Source: Agelas oroides (Eukaryota > Porifera > Demospongiae > Agelasida > Agelasidae). From it: DNA of 64,000 nucleotides. The stretch is from positions 3,976,085 through 4,040,084 of the forward strand of contig OX422192.1 of the NCBI GenBank assembly GCA_949130485.1, written 5' to 3'. Position numbers and translations under genes: made by a program. The notes under the pieces were generated by a model, which saw nothing but the letters and a program-made list of their open reading frames with translations, had not been told where the DNA came from and did not search any database. The number at the start of each line of letters is the position of its first letter. Within the stretch, counting starts at the first letter, position 1. Of the stretch, positions 35,239 to 47,029 are shown in pieces.

Positions 35239-36023
35239 GGGTGTCTCTAATTGCTGGAATGGAATATGGAACGGAACGATGGAATGGAAAATGGAATGGA
35301 ACAGTGAACATACACAGTTATAGCTAACTCGTGTAACTGGCGCTGCTCAGTCTAGGTTGAACTACTTAGTGTATCTCTAGGGCTGTTAATAGTAGTGTTC
35401 TCGCAACACAGAAGCTTTATGAGCAAGTACGGCATTGCCCACAGTCATGCTTCTATATCCAAGCGCATGGTACCATTGCTGGCTCATCATCAGATGCTTT
35501 GTTACTGTAGACTACACAACTACAGTGTAGTCTTGCAAACCCAGACTCTCGAACGAAAAACAAGGGCCTGGCTTCGCAAGACTATAGTAGCTAGTATAGT
35601 TATAGTCTTCGTGGACGTGATGGCAGAAATTAGTGCTCGATCCTCAGTCTCTTCACTTCGGTCTTCGTCTGTGCAACTCGATCCTCGGTCACTCCTAGGT
35701 CTCACAACCTTAGTACCAGCCTTCCTTGACAGTAGTAAGCGTGGCTCCTATACATGATACTGTAGCTAGTCTCTGGGGACCCCGAGTTCTGCCGGGCCGT
35801 GACATCATGATACCAGACAAGGAAGAATGCTGGCAACATGCACTGGACTTGCTCATACAGCCTCTGTGGTGAGATAAGAGCCCTAGACACATAGTAGCTA
35901 GCTCAAACTTGAAGAACAGCGCCAGTTACACGAGTTAGCTGTAACTATATACATTCACTGTTCCATTCCATTTTCCATTCCACCGTTCCATTCCATATTC
36001 CATTCCAGCAATTAGAGACACCC
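35239..36023. mobile_element. 785-bp MULE-like element with long terminal inverted repeats
   Basis: Ends GGGTGTCTCTAATTGCTGGA and its complement. The inverted similarity continues inward for roughly 200 bp, through runs of GGAATGGAA and a shared CGTGTAACTGGCGCTG segment. It is flanked by ACTGCAGAC (35230-35238) and ACCGCAGAC (36024-36032), a 9-bp duplication with one mismatch. Other units have the uninterrupted site (for example 40532-40540). A nested TAGTCTTGC hairpin lies at 35527-35586. No transposase frame recognised, so non-autonomous. Confidence 0.85.
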
Positions 36024-37112
36024 ACCGCAGACACCCTCCCAGTTGTAACCGGATGTGTAATGTAATATGTGCATCAAGAATAACCAGTAACAGCAATAGC
36101 AATCATGTCTACAAAACAGTGTGTGCTCCTCATTTGGGAGAAGGACTGGAGACTCGAAGAGAACTCGATAATGATCGTAATCGGTTTGCTGTCGCCATTA
36201 TTGAAGGAGAACAGATGGTGGGCACACATGCCTGTGGAGATTTCAAGAATTTTGTGGTGCTTTCTTGAGTGTAGGGCTAGCTGCAACAGCTGTAAAATCA
36301 CTAATAAAAGAAAGCATTCAGAGAAAGACCTTGTTTACCGGAAAGCCATCCTATGTTCGAAAATGATACAGGTGTTTTGGAGGAATTACTTGTTTTGATA
36401 CTGTCTGACATACATTTAAACATTAATATCACAATTTTTTGGGCACACTCCTGGTTCTGATGGGTGGACATATTTTTGGGAGGTAAGCACCCTATACAAC
36501 ACCTTTGCTCAAAAAGTAGGTAGGCATATTTTCAAGAGATGACAGTACCTTAGAGTTGAAACCTGTACCCACTCTCAATTGCACAGTTGGCAGACATGAC
36601 TGCCATTGTTACACAAAGCTATGCTATGGCTTGAGGATCAACAATGTACCACTAACCCAGACTACGTGGCATTTCTACCTGATGCATACCTGTTTATAAT
36701 TGTATAAGTTTCCATTTCAATGATTGTGAAGTGCTGAGTCCCCTGCACCTCAACTTTCAAAGTGTGTCCTGGATGACATTCTGGTAGTGCATTGTCCCGT
36801 TCATTAGTTGCATGCTCTGAAATGCTAGTCAGAGTCTTGCAACATGTTTTGCACATTTATGAGCTATCATATAATGAGATTACATTAACTAGCTTGGATA
36901 TGACACTTGAGACAATGAGAGTATTACAGATAGTAATGGAGTGAGTTCAGTGTTGAGATTTCAGTGAGTGCATTATACATTAGGAGGAACATTGATCACT
37001 GTGTGTGCATGTTCATTTTTACCACCTTCCTTGTTGTTGGGACATGTCCTCATTGTGTCAGGTGACTTTACTGTCACTTACATAATGACTGTTGTGTTGT
37101 GTCCTGCTACAG

Positions 37113-37280
37113 CATCTGCTCTGAGGGGGAACACTGTCCTCACTGTGCTGAGTCTGGAGGACTGTGGTATTGATGCTGAGGGAACATCTCACCTGGTGCA
37201 GGCACTGTGTGACATCACCACACTGAAGGAACTGGACTTCAGTGGGAACATAGTTGACTCACAGGGTGCTAGACACCTTG
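37113..37280 (+). CDS. LRR exon B2 of NLR gene B
   Basis: 168 bp, phase 1-1, acceptor CCTGCTACAG, donor G/GTAAGT. LRRs read LTVLSLEDCGIDAEG and LKELDFSGNIVDSQG. It differs from the other cassettes mainly at LxLxx positions (SLEDC; DFSGN), with framework residues kept. Confidence 0.85.
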
Positions 37281-40200
37281 GTAAGTTGAGTGGTGGGGTC
37301 TGGGGTTATGGGCTCACTTGTAACATCAGACAGTGTCAGTGTGCTACAACCAACAGGGAGATGTCTATTGTCCAAAATTTGTCCAAAATATCTTGGTATC
37401 AGTAGGTGAACTAGTTGACTATCAAACCCATTGTGTTAGCTAGGCAAACAGATGCAGACTCAGAAATACCATACCTGCCTACCATACATGTCACCATGGA
37501 TACAGAAACTCAAGTCTCTAAAATGACATTAAAACTGGACTAGATCATGGCCGAGGTAGTAGTTTTATGATTAACATGGTATTCTTTATTGGATATACAA
37601 CCTAGATGAGGAGTATAAACACAGACATACTCCGCTAGATAGTTTACGTACCTGTAGTGTTGCAGAGGGCTCTAGCTGAGTTTATTGCAGTTTTACGTGG
37701 TCTTCTACTACAGTATAGCCTGACTAAAAACAAGGTTCTATTAGTAACAATGGAATATTGTGTTGAATGAACATTGTGTATCCCTAATTATGGGAAGGAT
37801 GACTGTTCACTAATTGTACTGATTGTTCAGAACCCGAGAACCTAAAGCTTTGGGGCCAAAACTGAAGTTGTACCATGTAGCTATGGCAAAGCTGTTTATT
37901 TACTGTGTCAGATAATCATGATTTCTAGAGTGTGATTGCACTTGAGAGCACAGACCAACATGACTGGGGAGCCCATACCTTGCTGGGTTGTTAATTATAT
38001 TAGCCCAATCATTGTCACCTTGTTAAGTTGTGAATTTACTGATCACTGCTTGCTACTCTGTTGGTTTAATATCCGAGTATCTTCCACTTGTTTGTTAGCC
38101 TCATCCCCAGGCTCTTTCTTGTAGAGGAAAGAGCCTGGTACCATTGGGGGTGTTTACTTCCACTACGTCATGATTCATGTGATTTACAGTGATACACCCA
38201 CTTTTTGACAATTTTCATGTGATTTTTGCGAGGCCATGTGCACAAGTTTTCAAAACGTTTGGGGAGAAAGACAGAGAAAAGCAGCACAAAGCGTTAGATC
38301 ACATCAGGTAAATCGTATAAGACTGAGACATTCATGACTTGCTAACCACGCAATCGCAGCATGAAGTCTACAAGTAGGTAAAGTTACGATCTTACTTTAA
38401 TATATAGATAAATGTCTAGCCTTACTAGCTGTCTTGGTCATCTTTTCTCTGAGCCGCCAGAAGTCAACGGTTTGAACCCCCACCCAATGTTACCAGGCTC
38501 TTTCCTCCCACGTGAGGAAGAGGAAATGAGCCTGGGAATGAGGCTACTTGTTTGTTTAGAGGAGATCACTATATCAAAGGAGATAGTCCTAATCTCACCA
38601 TGAGAGAAGTTCTGTAGAACATGCACTGATGTGTATTGGAGATGATTATTAGGAGGCAGCCCATGACCTTAACTTTGATGTGTCCACAAACAGTACCACC
38701 TATTGTCATTCCGTCAGCCATGCTTAGCATTTTTACCTCAATGTTTAGCCTCAGGTGGTCAGTCTAAAGTACAGCCCTGGCCTGGCAAAACAATGCCCTA
38801 TTACATGTCAGTATTTACCAATTTGTGACAGGTGATTATGTAAGAAAGAGGATTGTCCTAACGTCACTGTTTTACATGTCCTAAATTTGTTCTGTAGAGC
38901 CTGCACTGATAATATACTGATAATAAAGAGGTTGGCCATGGCCTAAATGCATTCACATGCAGTACTAATCAGTCATTCCTGTCAGCGAAGTAAATGTGAT
39001 GTGATTTCTTCAGCATTGAGTCTGGCCCAAGTGTTCTGTTAACTTGGGACAGGAGTGCCTAATTACATGTCAGAGTTTTTAGCTGGGTTTCTGTTCCTGA
39101 CTAATCTCCCTCCACTGGTGTATAATGCTATTTCACCTGCCATTGTGCTGCTCCGGGGTTGGTTTCTGTCTGCATGCATGAAATAGAAAGACAGAATAGC
39201 TAAAGAGACAAATGTCTGCTACTATGACACACTGGTCAGGCTCACTATTGTGTAGTTTGTGTAGTTAGTCATGAACCCTAAATCTTGATAACTGGCGTAT
39301 TTTCAAACCACACTATTATCCTGTCTGAATGAGATCAATAGGAACCACCTGCAAGTACCACTTGAGTCTGAGAGGCTAAAGGAACGCATTCTAAAGGCCC
39401 CTGCTATTGCTTAACACCTGTAAGAAATATGCTCGTGAGGTAGATGTGAAGAAATTGCCAATGGCATCGAAATGTGATCATCAGTGTTTGGTTCACACTA
39501 GGCTTGTCTCAATTAATATAGGTGACCTTACTGGTTACACACTAGCCTAGTGATGATGTGGTATTTGTGATTACACACTTTGTGTGTGTCCTGTTTAACT
39601 ATTGTGTGTGATGATGAATGGAATTTCCTGAGTCAGGTGACTGATGTGGCTTCCCTGAAGATTAGTAGTACACATTATAGCAGTGTTTGAATTGTGAACA
39701 ACTGTCATTGTAGAAGATGAGTGTCAGAGATGTGTGTGTGTGTTCCACTGGAGTCTTCCATCTTACACATGTGTGTAAGGATGCTCAGAAACCTGACAGA
39801 CGTATTGCCTAGCTTGAATAATAACTGAGTTGACTACAACAGCAGCTGTATTCAAGTGCCATGTGGCCACCAGGCTCAGTCTCTCTGAGTCTCTCTCTGC
39901 GCTGGGGTGGTGATATGCTGACCTTGACAGGTGTTGCTGGTGGTGGTTTGTTATAGCAGTGGTAGCAGATGCTGTGGCACTAAGTGTCAGAGCTGGTAAC
40001 TGTTCTGGTTAGTGGCATGTCATGTTGTCCAGTGTGAACATGGAGACACCACACAATGTAGAACATGCTTGGAAGTGTATGACTGTGGTAGTGTGTGTTC
40101 CTAATAGCTACCTGTAACCCTAACCATTTGGCCTCCCACTATGCCACTGTATGCCAGAACGTGGGCTCTGACTATCCCCACCTGCATGAGTGTGTACACA

Positions 40201-41645
40201 CTTAGTGCACTGTTTTATGTAAGGTCTTGTACGGTCTTCTACTGTCTTATCTTAATTCCTGGGTGTTAAATGTGTCTGGTACAAGTATAAGTCCTTGTAA
40301 CTTAGCATGACAAACCAAAACGTTGGAATCCCAGATTTGTCTACTTGCCTTCATTGTAGGCTGTGACTTCTACATGACCTTCATTCTGTCAGTTTATGCA
40401 TGAACTGCCTCAACAGTGAGCACCGTAATCTTTCGAAAATACGTCCATGGCCATGAACTTAACTGGCTCCCAAAGAGGGGGCTTGGTCGTATTTTCGAGA
40501 GTTTGGACATTTCTCTCGAAAATGTGCCCACCGCAGACACCCTCCCAGTTGTAACCGGATGTGTAATGTAATATGTGCATCAAGAATAACCAGTAACAGC
40601 AATAGCAATCATGTCTACAAAACAGTGTGTACTCCTCATTTGGGAGAAGGACTGGAGACTCGAAGAGAACTCAATAATGATCATAATCGGTTTGCTGTCG
40701 CCATTATTGAAGGAGAACAGATGGTGGGCACACATGCCTGTGGAGATTTCAAGAATTTTGTAGTGGTTTCTTGAGTGTAGGGCTAGCTGCAACAGCTGTA
40801 AAATCACTAATAAAAGAAAGCATTCAGAGAAAGACCTTGAAGTACAATGTACCTATGTGTTTACCAGAAAGCCATCCTATGTTCGAAACTGATACAGGTG
40901 TTTTGGAGGAATTACTTGTTTTGATACTGTCTGACATACATTTAAACATTAATATCACAATTTTTTGGGCACACTCCTGGTTCTGATGGGTGTACATATT
41001 TTTGGGAGGTAAGCACCTATACAACACCTTTGCTCAAAAAGGAGGTGGCATAATTTCAAGAGATTACAGTACCTTAGAGTTGAAACCTGTACCCACTCTC
41101 CATTGCACAGTTGACAGACATGACTGCCATTGATACACAAAGCTAGGATATGGCTTGAGGATCAACAATGTGCCAATAACCCAGACTACGTGGCATTTCT
41201 ACCTGATGCATACCTGTTTATAATTGTAGAAGTTTCCATTTCAATGAGTGTAAAGTGCTGAGTCCCCTGCACCTCAACTTTCAAAGTGTGTCCTGGATGA
41301 CATTCTGGCAGTGCATTGTCCCGTTCATTAGTTGCATGCTCTGAAATGCTAGTCAGAGTCTTGCAACATGTTTTGCACATTTATGAGCTATCATATAATG
41401 AGATTACATTAATTAGCTTGGATATGACACTTGAGACAATGAGAGTATTACAGATAGTAATGGAGTGAGTTCAGTGTTGAGATTTCAGTGAGTGCATTAG
41501 TGAGTATATACATTAGGAGGAACATTGATTACTGTGTGTGCATGTTCATTGTTACAACCTTCCTTGTTGTTGGGACATGTCCTCATTGTGTCAGGTGACT
41601 TTACTGTCACTTCCATAATGACTGTTGTGTTGTGTCCTGCTACAG
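37281..41645 (+). other. Intron between LRR exons B2 and B3
   Basis: Repeat-unit intron with MITE copy 4 (38096-38546) and an uninterrupted target for the 785-bp element near 40532. No further exon seen. Confidence 0.6.
38096..38546. mobile_element. TAGCC-family MITE, copy 4
   Basis: Unit-orthologous copy, TAGCCTCATCCCCAGGCTCT to GGGAATGAGGCTA, flanked by CTTGTTTGT. Confidence 0.8.
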
Positions 41646-41813
41646 CATCTGCCCTGAGGGGGAACACTGTCCTCACTGAGCTGAGACTGGCGTGCTGTGG
41701 TATTGATGCTGAGGGAACATCTCACCTGGTGCAGGCACTGCGAGACATCACCACACTGAGGGTACTGGACTTACATTTCAACACTGTTGACTCACAGGGT
41801 GCTAGACACCTTG
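41646..41813 (+). CDS. LRR exon B3 of NLR gene B
   Basis: 168 bp, phase 1-1, acceptor CCTGCTACAG, donor G/GTATGT. LRRs read LTELRLACCGIDAEG and LRVLDLHFNTVDSQG. The HF pair in the second strand is unique among the five cassettes. In the model it splices to the terminal exon at 51198 across a 9.4-kb intron in which a further LRR exon appears to have been lost. Confidence 0.85.
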
Positions 41814-42067
41814 GTATGTTGAGTGGTGGGGTCTGGGGTTATGGGCTCACTTGTAACATCAGACGGTGTCAGTGTGCTACAACCAACAGGGAGATGTCTG
41901 TTGTCCAAAATGTGTCCAAAATATCTTGGTATCAGTAGGTGAACTAGTTGGCTATCAAACCCATTGTGTTAGCTAGGCAAACAGATGCAGACTCAGAAAT
42001 ACCATACCTGCCTACCATACATGTCACCATGGATACAGAAACACAACTTTCTCTAAAATGACATTAA

Positions 42068-43099
42068 GGTGGCAGGGAACCCTGTGTTTTCAAGGTCAAC
42101 AAACCTGGAATCCAAGCTGATAGAATTCTTTGTCTTTGTAAACTTTTAGCGCACAGTCAGTTTTGGGAGTCTTCAACCGTTCACTGTCCGTAAAATTGGG
42201 GATTTTCCCCATTTCCTGTCGGCATTGGCATCCAATAATCAGTTTATAATTAAGTTAGTTAAGATGTGGCCTGGCGGAACCCCTCATGTGGTGGTCGGAA
42301 CTTTGAAGATAAGCTTAGATCGACTTTAAAAAAAAAAAATTTGAAAAAAATAAAAAAGAAGGAGTTTAGTAGAGTGCTATAGTGTCAGTAGCTGTGAGTA
42401 GTGCGTAATGCCTGCTTGTGAAAGCAAACTTGTGTAAGCAAACTTGTGTCTAGAAGCAGCAGAAAGACCACAGTGGCCAAGACTGTATTTGTTGAGTAGG
42501 CCCATGTCTCGCGGCCGTATGCCTAGCCTAGTTGGTGACCGTGGCCAGGTGCTTCGAGTGTTGGGCTGGGCTTTAACTAGAATACGCAATTTATCGTTGG
42601 TTCTACGCTCTGGTACCCAAGGGACCTGAACGGTGGTTGTGTGTGGAACAGAGCCGTGAGTTGTTTAGCGACATAAGGGGGAGAGGTGGGGCTAGTAATG
42701 CTTGCTTCCACTCGTGAATGAGCCCCTCCCGTAGACAAGCTGTGAATTTTTTGAAATGTGCACTCATTTTGGTGCAGTCAAAGTTGTCCATTCCAAGAGT
42801 AGCGACAAACATGAGTCTAGCCTGACTTTGAGAGTAGCTCTGAACAAAAGCTGGCACAGACTGATTTGAGATACATTGGTGGTTAGGACGCTACCTACAG
42901 TGAGCATGTAGATGCGTCCATCGAGTGGCAATTTTGGGTCATGAATATATTAATGAGCTACTAAAACCCTTTGTAAACTTAGGCAAAGCAAGATTGCCCT
43001 AAAGCAAGCCCTAACCCTGAAACTAGGAGTAACCCTGGTCCTGACTGTAACCCAAGTTTATGTTTTCATTAACCTCTGCCGAAAGACTTCACCGCCACC
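42068..43099. mobile_element. 1032-bp TTAA-type non-autonomous DNA transposon
   Basis: Short terminal inverted repeats GGTGGCAGGGAA and the complement of TTCACCGCCACC. Flanks are TTAA (42064-42067) and TTAG (43100-43103), where the unoccupied paralogue at 37527-37540 reads ATTAAAACTGG. TTAA targets are typical of piggyBac and Kolobok elements; GG-starting ends favour Kolobok-like (inference). No transposase frame. Diverged relatives: 7750-8680, 47030-47925, and a fragment at 18172-18312. Confidence 0.75.
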
Positions 43100-43656
43100 T
43101 TAGAACTGGACTAGATCATGGCCGAGGTAGTAGTTTCATGATTAACATGGTATTCTTTATTGGATATACAACCTAGACGAGGAGTATAAACACAGACATA
43201 CTCCGCTAGATAGTTTACGTACCTGTAGTGTTGCAGAGGGCTCTAGCTGAGTTTATTGCAGTCATCTACTACAGTATAGTCTGACTAAAAATAAGGTTTT
43301 ATTAGTAACAGTGGAATATTGTGTTGAATGAACATTGTGTATCCCTAATTATGGGAAGGGTGACTGTTCACTAATTGTTCTGCTTGTTCAGAACCCGAGA
43401 GCCTAAAGCTTTAGGGCCAAAACTGAAGTTGTACCATGTAGCTATGGTAAAGCTGTTTATTTACTGTGTCAGATAATCATGATTTCTAGAGTGTGATTGC
43501 ACTTGAGAGCACAGACCACCATGACTGGGGAGCCCATACCTTGCTGGGTCATTAATTATAATAGCCAAATCATTGTCACCTTGTTAGGTTGTAAATTTAC
43601 TGATCACTGCTTGCTACTCTGTTGGTTTAATATCCGAGTATCTTCCACTTGTTTGT

Positions 43657-44081
43657 TAGCCTCATCCCCAGGCTCTTTCATGTAGATGGAAGAGCCTGGT
43701 ACCATTGGGGGTGTTTACTTCCACTACGTCATGATTCATGACATTTTCATGTGATTTTTGCGAGGCCATGTGCACAAGTTTTCAAAACGTTTGGGGAGGA
43801 AGACAGAGAAAAGCAGCACAAAGCGTTAGAACACATCAGGTGAATCGTATATAAGACTGAGACATTCATGACTTGCTAACCACGCAATCGCAGCATGAAG
43901 TCTACAAGTAGGTAAAGTTACGATCTTACTTTAATATGTAGATAAATGTCTAGCCTTACTAGCTGTCTTGGTCATCCTTTTCTCTGAGCCACCAGAAGTC
44001 AACGGTTTGAACCCTCACCCAATGTTACCAGGATCTTTCCTCCCATGTGAGGAAGAGGAAATGAGCCTGGGAATGAGGCTA
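43657..44081. mobile_element. TAGCC-family MITE, copy 5
   Basis: Same unit position and flanks as copies 1-4, but shorter by about 25 bp through an internal deletion near 43740. Confidence 0.8.
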
Positions 44082-46345
44082 CTTGTTTGTTTAGAGGAGA
44101 TCACTATATCAAAGGAGATACTCCTAATCTCACCATGACAGAAGTTCTGTAGAACATGCACTGATGTATATTGGAGATGATTATTAGGAGGCAGGCCATG
44201 ACCTTATATTTGATGTATCCACAAACAGTACCACCTATTGTCATTCCGTCAGCCATGCTTAGCATTTTTACCTCAATGTTTAGCCTCAGATGGTCAGTCT
44301 AAAGTACAGGCCTGGCCTGGCAAAACAATGCCTGATTGCATGTCAGTATTTACCAATTTGTGACAGATGATTATGTAAGAAAGAGGATTGTCCTAACGTC
44401 ACTGTGTTACATGTCCTAAATTTGTTCTGTAGAGCCTGCACTGATAATATACTGATAATAAAGAGGCTGGCCATGGCCTAAATGCATTCACATGCAGTAC
44501 TGATCAGTCATTCCTGTCAGAGAAGTAAATGTGATGTGATTTCTTCAGCATTGAGTTTGGCCCAAGTGTTCTGTTAACTTGGCGCATGAGTGCCTAATTA
44601 GACATGAGAGTTTTTAGCAGGGTTTCTGTTCCTTGCTAATCTCCCTCCACTGTTGTATAATGCTATGCCACCTGCCATTGTGCTGCTCCAGGGTTGGTTT
44701 CTGTCTGCATGCATGAAATAGAAAGACAAAATAACTACAGAGACAAATGTCTGCTACTATGACACACTGGTCAGGCCCACTATTGTGTAGTTTTTTCCTG
44801 GGGTGGTGATGTGCTGACCTGGTGTTGCTGGTGGTGGTTTGTTATAGTAGTGGTAACAGATGCTGTGGCACTAAGTGTCAGGGCTGGTAACTGTTCTGGT
44901 TAGTGGCATGTCATGTTGTCCAGTGTGAACATGGGGACACCACACAATGTAGAACACACTTGGAAATGTATGACTGTGGTAGTGTGTGTTCCTAATAGCT
45001 ACCTATAACCCTAACCATTCGGCCTCCCACTATGCCACTGTATGCCAGAACGTGGGCTCTGACTATCCCCACCTGCATGAGTGTGTACTTAGTGCACTGT
45101 TTTATGTAAGGTCTTCTACTGTCTTAGCTTAATATATATTTTCATCTGTGAGCCTGTAAATTAGCAGGAGAAAAAAAGGAAAAAGACCAGTTGGTGCCAT
45201 GTGCTTACTCACGACCACATTTGCTTATGGACACTTCCTGGGTATTGAATGTGTCTGGTACAAGTATCAGTCCTTGTAACTTAGAGCAACCAAAAACGTT
45301 GGAACCCCAGATTTGTCTACACTTACCTACACTGTAGGCTGTGACCTCTACATGAGCTTCAGTTTGTGCATGAACTGCCTCAATAGTGAATACCGTAATC
45401 TCTCGAAAATTACACCCATGGGCGATGAAATTTATTGGTTCCCCAAAGACAGGGAGGTGGTCATATTCGACAGTTTTGGTACTTTTCTCGAAAATACACC
45501 CACCCACCGCAGACACCCTCCCAGTCGTAAGAGAATGTGTAATGTAATAAGTGCATGTAACAAGAATAACAGCAATAACAATGTAATAAAGGCATGTATG
45601 CTACTAGTATCAGCATAGCAATCACCGTCTACAAAACAGTGTGGACTCCTTGTGTGGGAGAAGAACTGGAGACTTGAAGAGAACTCGACAATGATCATTT
45701 TGCTGTCGCTCTTATTAAAGGAGAACAGAGAGTGGGGCACATTCCTGAGGAGATTTCAGTAGCTTTGTGGTCCTTTTTTGAATATAGGACCAGCCACATC
45801 AGCTGTAAAATCACCAATAGAGAAAGCTCTCAAAGAAAGGCCTTGAAGTACCATGTACCTATGTAAAGTCGTCCCATGTTCAAAACTGATAGAGTAACTG
45901 TTTGTTTCTGAGGAATTAATACTGTCTGACATACATTAATATCATAATTTGTAGCATGCTGCTGGTTCTGATGGGTGGCCATACTTTTGGGAGATAAGCA
46001 CCCTATACAACACCTTTGCTCAAAAAGTAGGTAGGCATATTTTCAAGAGATTACAGTACCTTAAGAGTTGAAACCTGTACCCACTCTCAATTGCACAGTT
46101 GGCAGACATGACTGCCATTGATACACAAAGCTGTGTTCTGGCCTGAGGATCAACAATGTGCCAATAACCCAGACTACATGGCATTTCTACCTGATGCATA
46201 CCTGTTTATAATTGTAGAAGTTTCCACCTACATGAGTGTGAGGTGCTGAGTCCTCTGCACCTCAATGATACTTTCAAAGTGTGTCCTGAATGACATTCTG
46301 GTAGTACATTGTCCAATTCATTAGTTGCATGCTCTGAAATGCTAG

Positions 46346-46873
46346 TCAGGGTCTTGCAACATGTTTTGCACATTTATGACCTAGATTCAAACACGGAACT
46401 TGTGAAACTGGGGAGGCAACAAGCTGGACAAAACCAGTCACCTGGAGAATTACCTGTAGTCTTTGATATTCCTCATCACTGACCCAGGCACACTTGGGAT
46501 GACACAATTTATGGCAAGCATTGCACCGGATGCCTTCACTAATGACTGGCTTGCAGCAAACAACACAAAAGGGCTCACTATACTTTGGGCCAGGGCATCG
46601 TTCAACATCACACGAAGCAAGTAACAGCCACAGGACAAACCATCGGGGTTTTCCATGATGGAACTTGGCCCGGTGAATTGAGAGTCCAACGCACGATCGT
46701 CTCCTAGTCAGTTCCACCTGTGCAATGCCACCACTAGGCAGGAATTCGGGACTAGGGCAGATTCTGGCGATGTGTGGCACTCCCACGAAGTTTTCGAGTG
46801 AAGCAGAGCATGGCACAGTTCGGCAGACTCCCAGAAAAAGCAGCATACATGGGAGTGAGAAATATGCTGCCAT
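46346..46873 (-). CDS. ORF with degenerate 2A-like motif and PHD/zinc-finger-like domain (retroelement ORF1-like, truncated)
   Basis: A 175-residue minus-strand frame. N-terminus: apolar signal-like stretch (YFSLPCMLLFLGVC). Residues ~78-95: an apolar run (WFVLWLLLAS) followed by CDVERCPGP, which has the 2A layout but Cys in place of the essential Asn, so it is probably inactive. Directly after comes a cysteine/histidine-rich segment (CVVCCKPV, then CNACHKLCHPKC) like the zinc finger following 2A in ORF1 of some metazoan LINEs. The last ~12 residues come from flanking DNA, so the frame is truncated. It could be a LINE 5' piece or a captured gene fragment. It lies antisense inside a gene B intron. 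Confidence 0.6.
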   Translation of the reverse strand: MAAYFSLPCMLLFLGVCRTVPCSASLENFVGVPHIARICPSPEFLPSGGIAQVELTRRRSCVGLSIHRAKFHHGKPRWFVLWLLLASCDVERCPGPKYSEPFCVVCCKPVISEGIRCNACHKLCHPKCAWVSDEEYQRLQVILQVTGFVQLVASPVSQVPCLNLGHKCAKHVARP

Positions 46874-46895
46874 CTTATCCCGATCATGTGATGCC
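46381..46895 (-). mobile_element. 515-bp insertion carrying a 2A-like/zinc-finger ORF
   Basis: It interrupts repeat-unit DNA that is continuous in the paralogue at 41375-41400. TTTATGAC occurs on both sides (46373-46380, 46896-46903), an 8-bp candidate target duplication. The inserted strand starts with a short leader and an ATG but has no poly-A or 3' ORF. A LINE would normally lose its 5' end instead, so the mechanism is unclear. Confidence 0.6.
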
Positions 46896-47029
46896 TTTAT
46901 GACACATTATAGTACGAGATTACATTAATTAGCTTGGATATGGCACTTGAGACAATGAGAGTATTACCAATGGTAATAGACAAGTCTTCTTAGCAGGGAG
47001 AGCCTGGGACCGAGGCTGGTAGTCTTGCA

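Larger units (their letters stand above)
31879..37112 (+). other. Intron between LRR exons B1 and B2
   Basis: Repeat-unit intron with the TAGCC MITE (32675-33128) and the 785-bp MULE-like element (35239-36023). No additional coding exon found. Confidence 0.6.
26440..46980 (+). repeat. Array of ~5.5-kb tandem units carrying LRR exons
   Basis: Marker sequences recur with spacings of 5588, 5421 and 5561 bp (starts at 26927, 32515, 37936, 43497). Each unit holds intron DNA with a MITE and, in three of four cases, one 168-bp LRR exon. A further array lies at 1-6160 in gene A. Units differ by a few per cent and by individual transposon insertions. Confidence 0.85.

Noticed and set aside
35395-35757. 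120-codon frame inside the 785-bp element as transposase
   Set aside because: No catalytic motifs; part overlaps a nested hairpin, so it is fortuitous.
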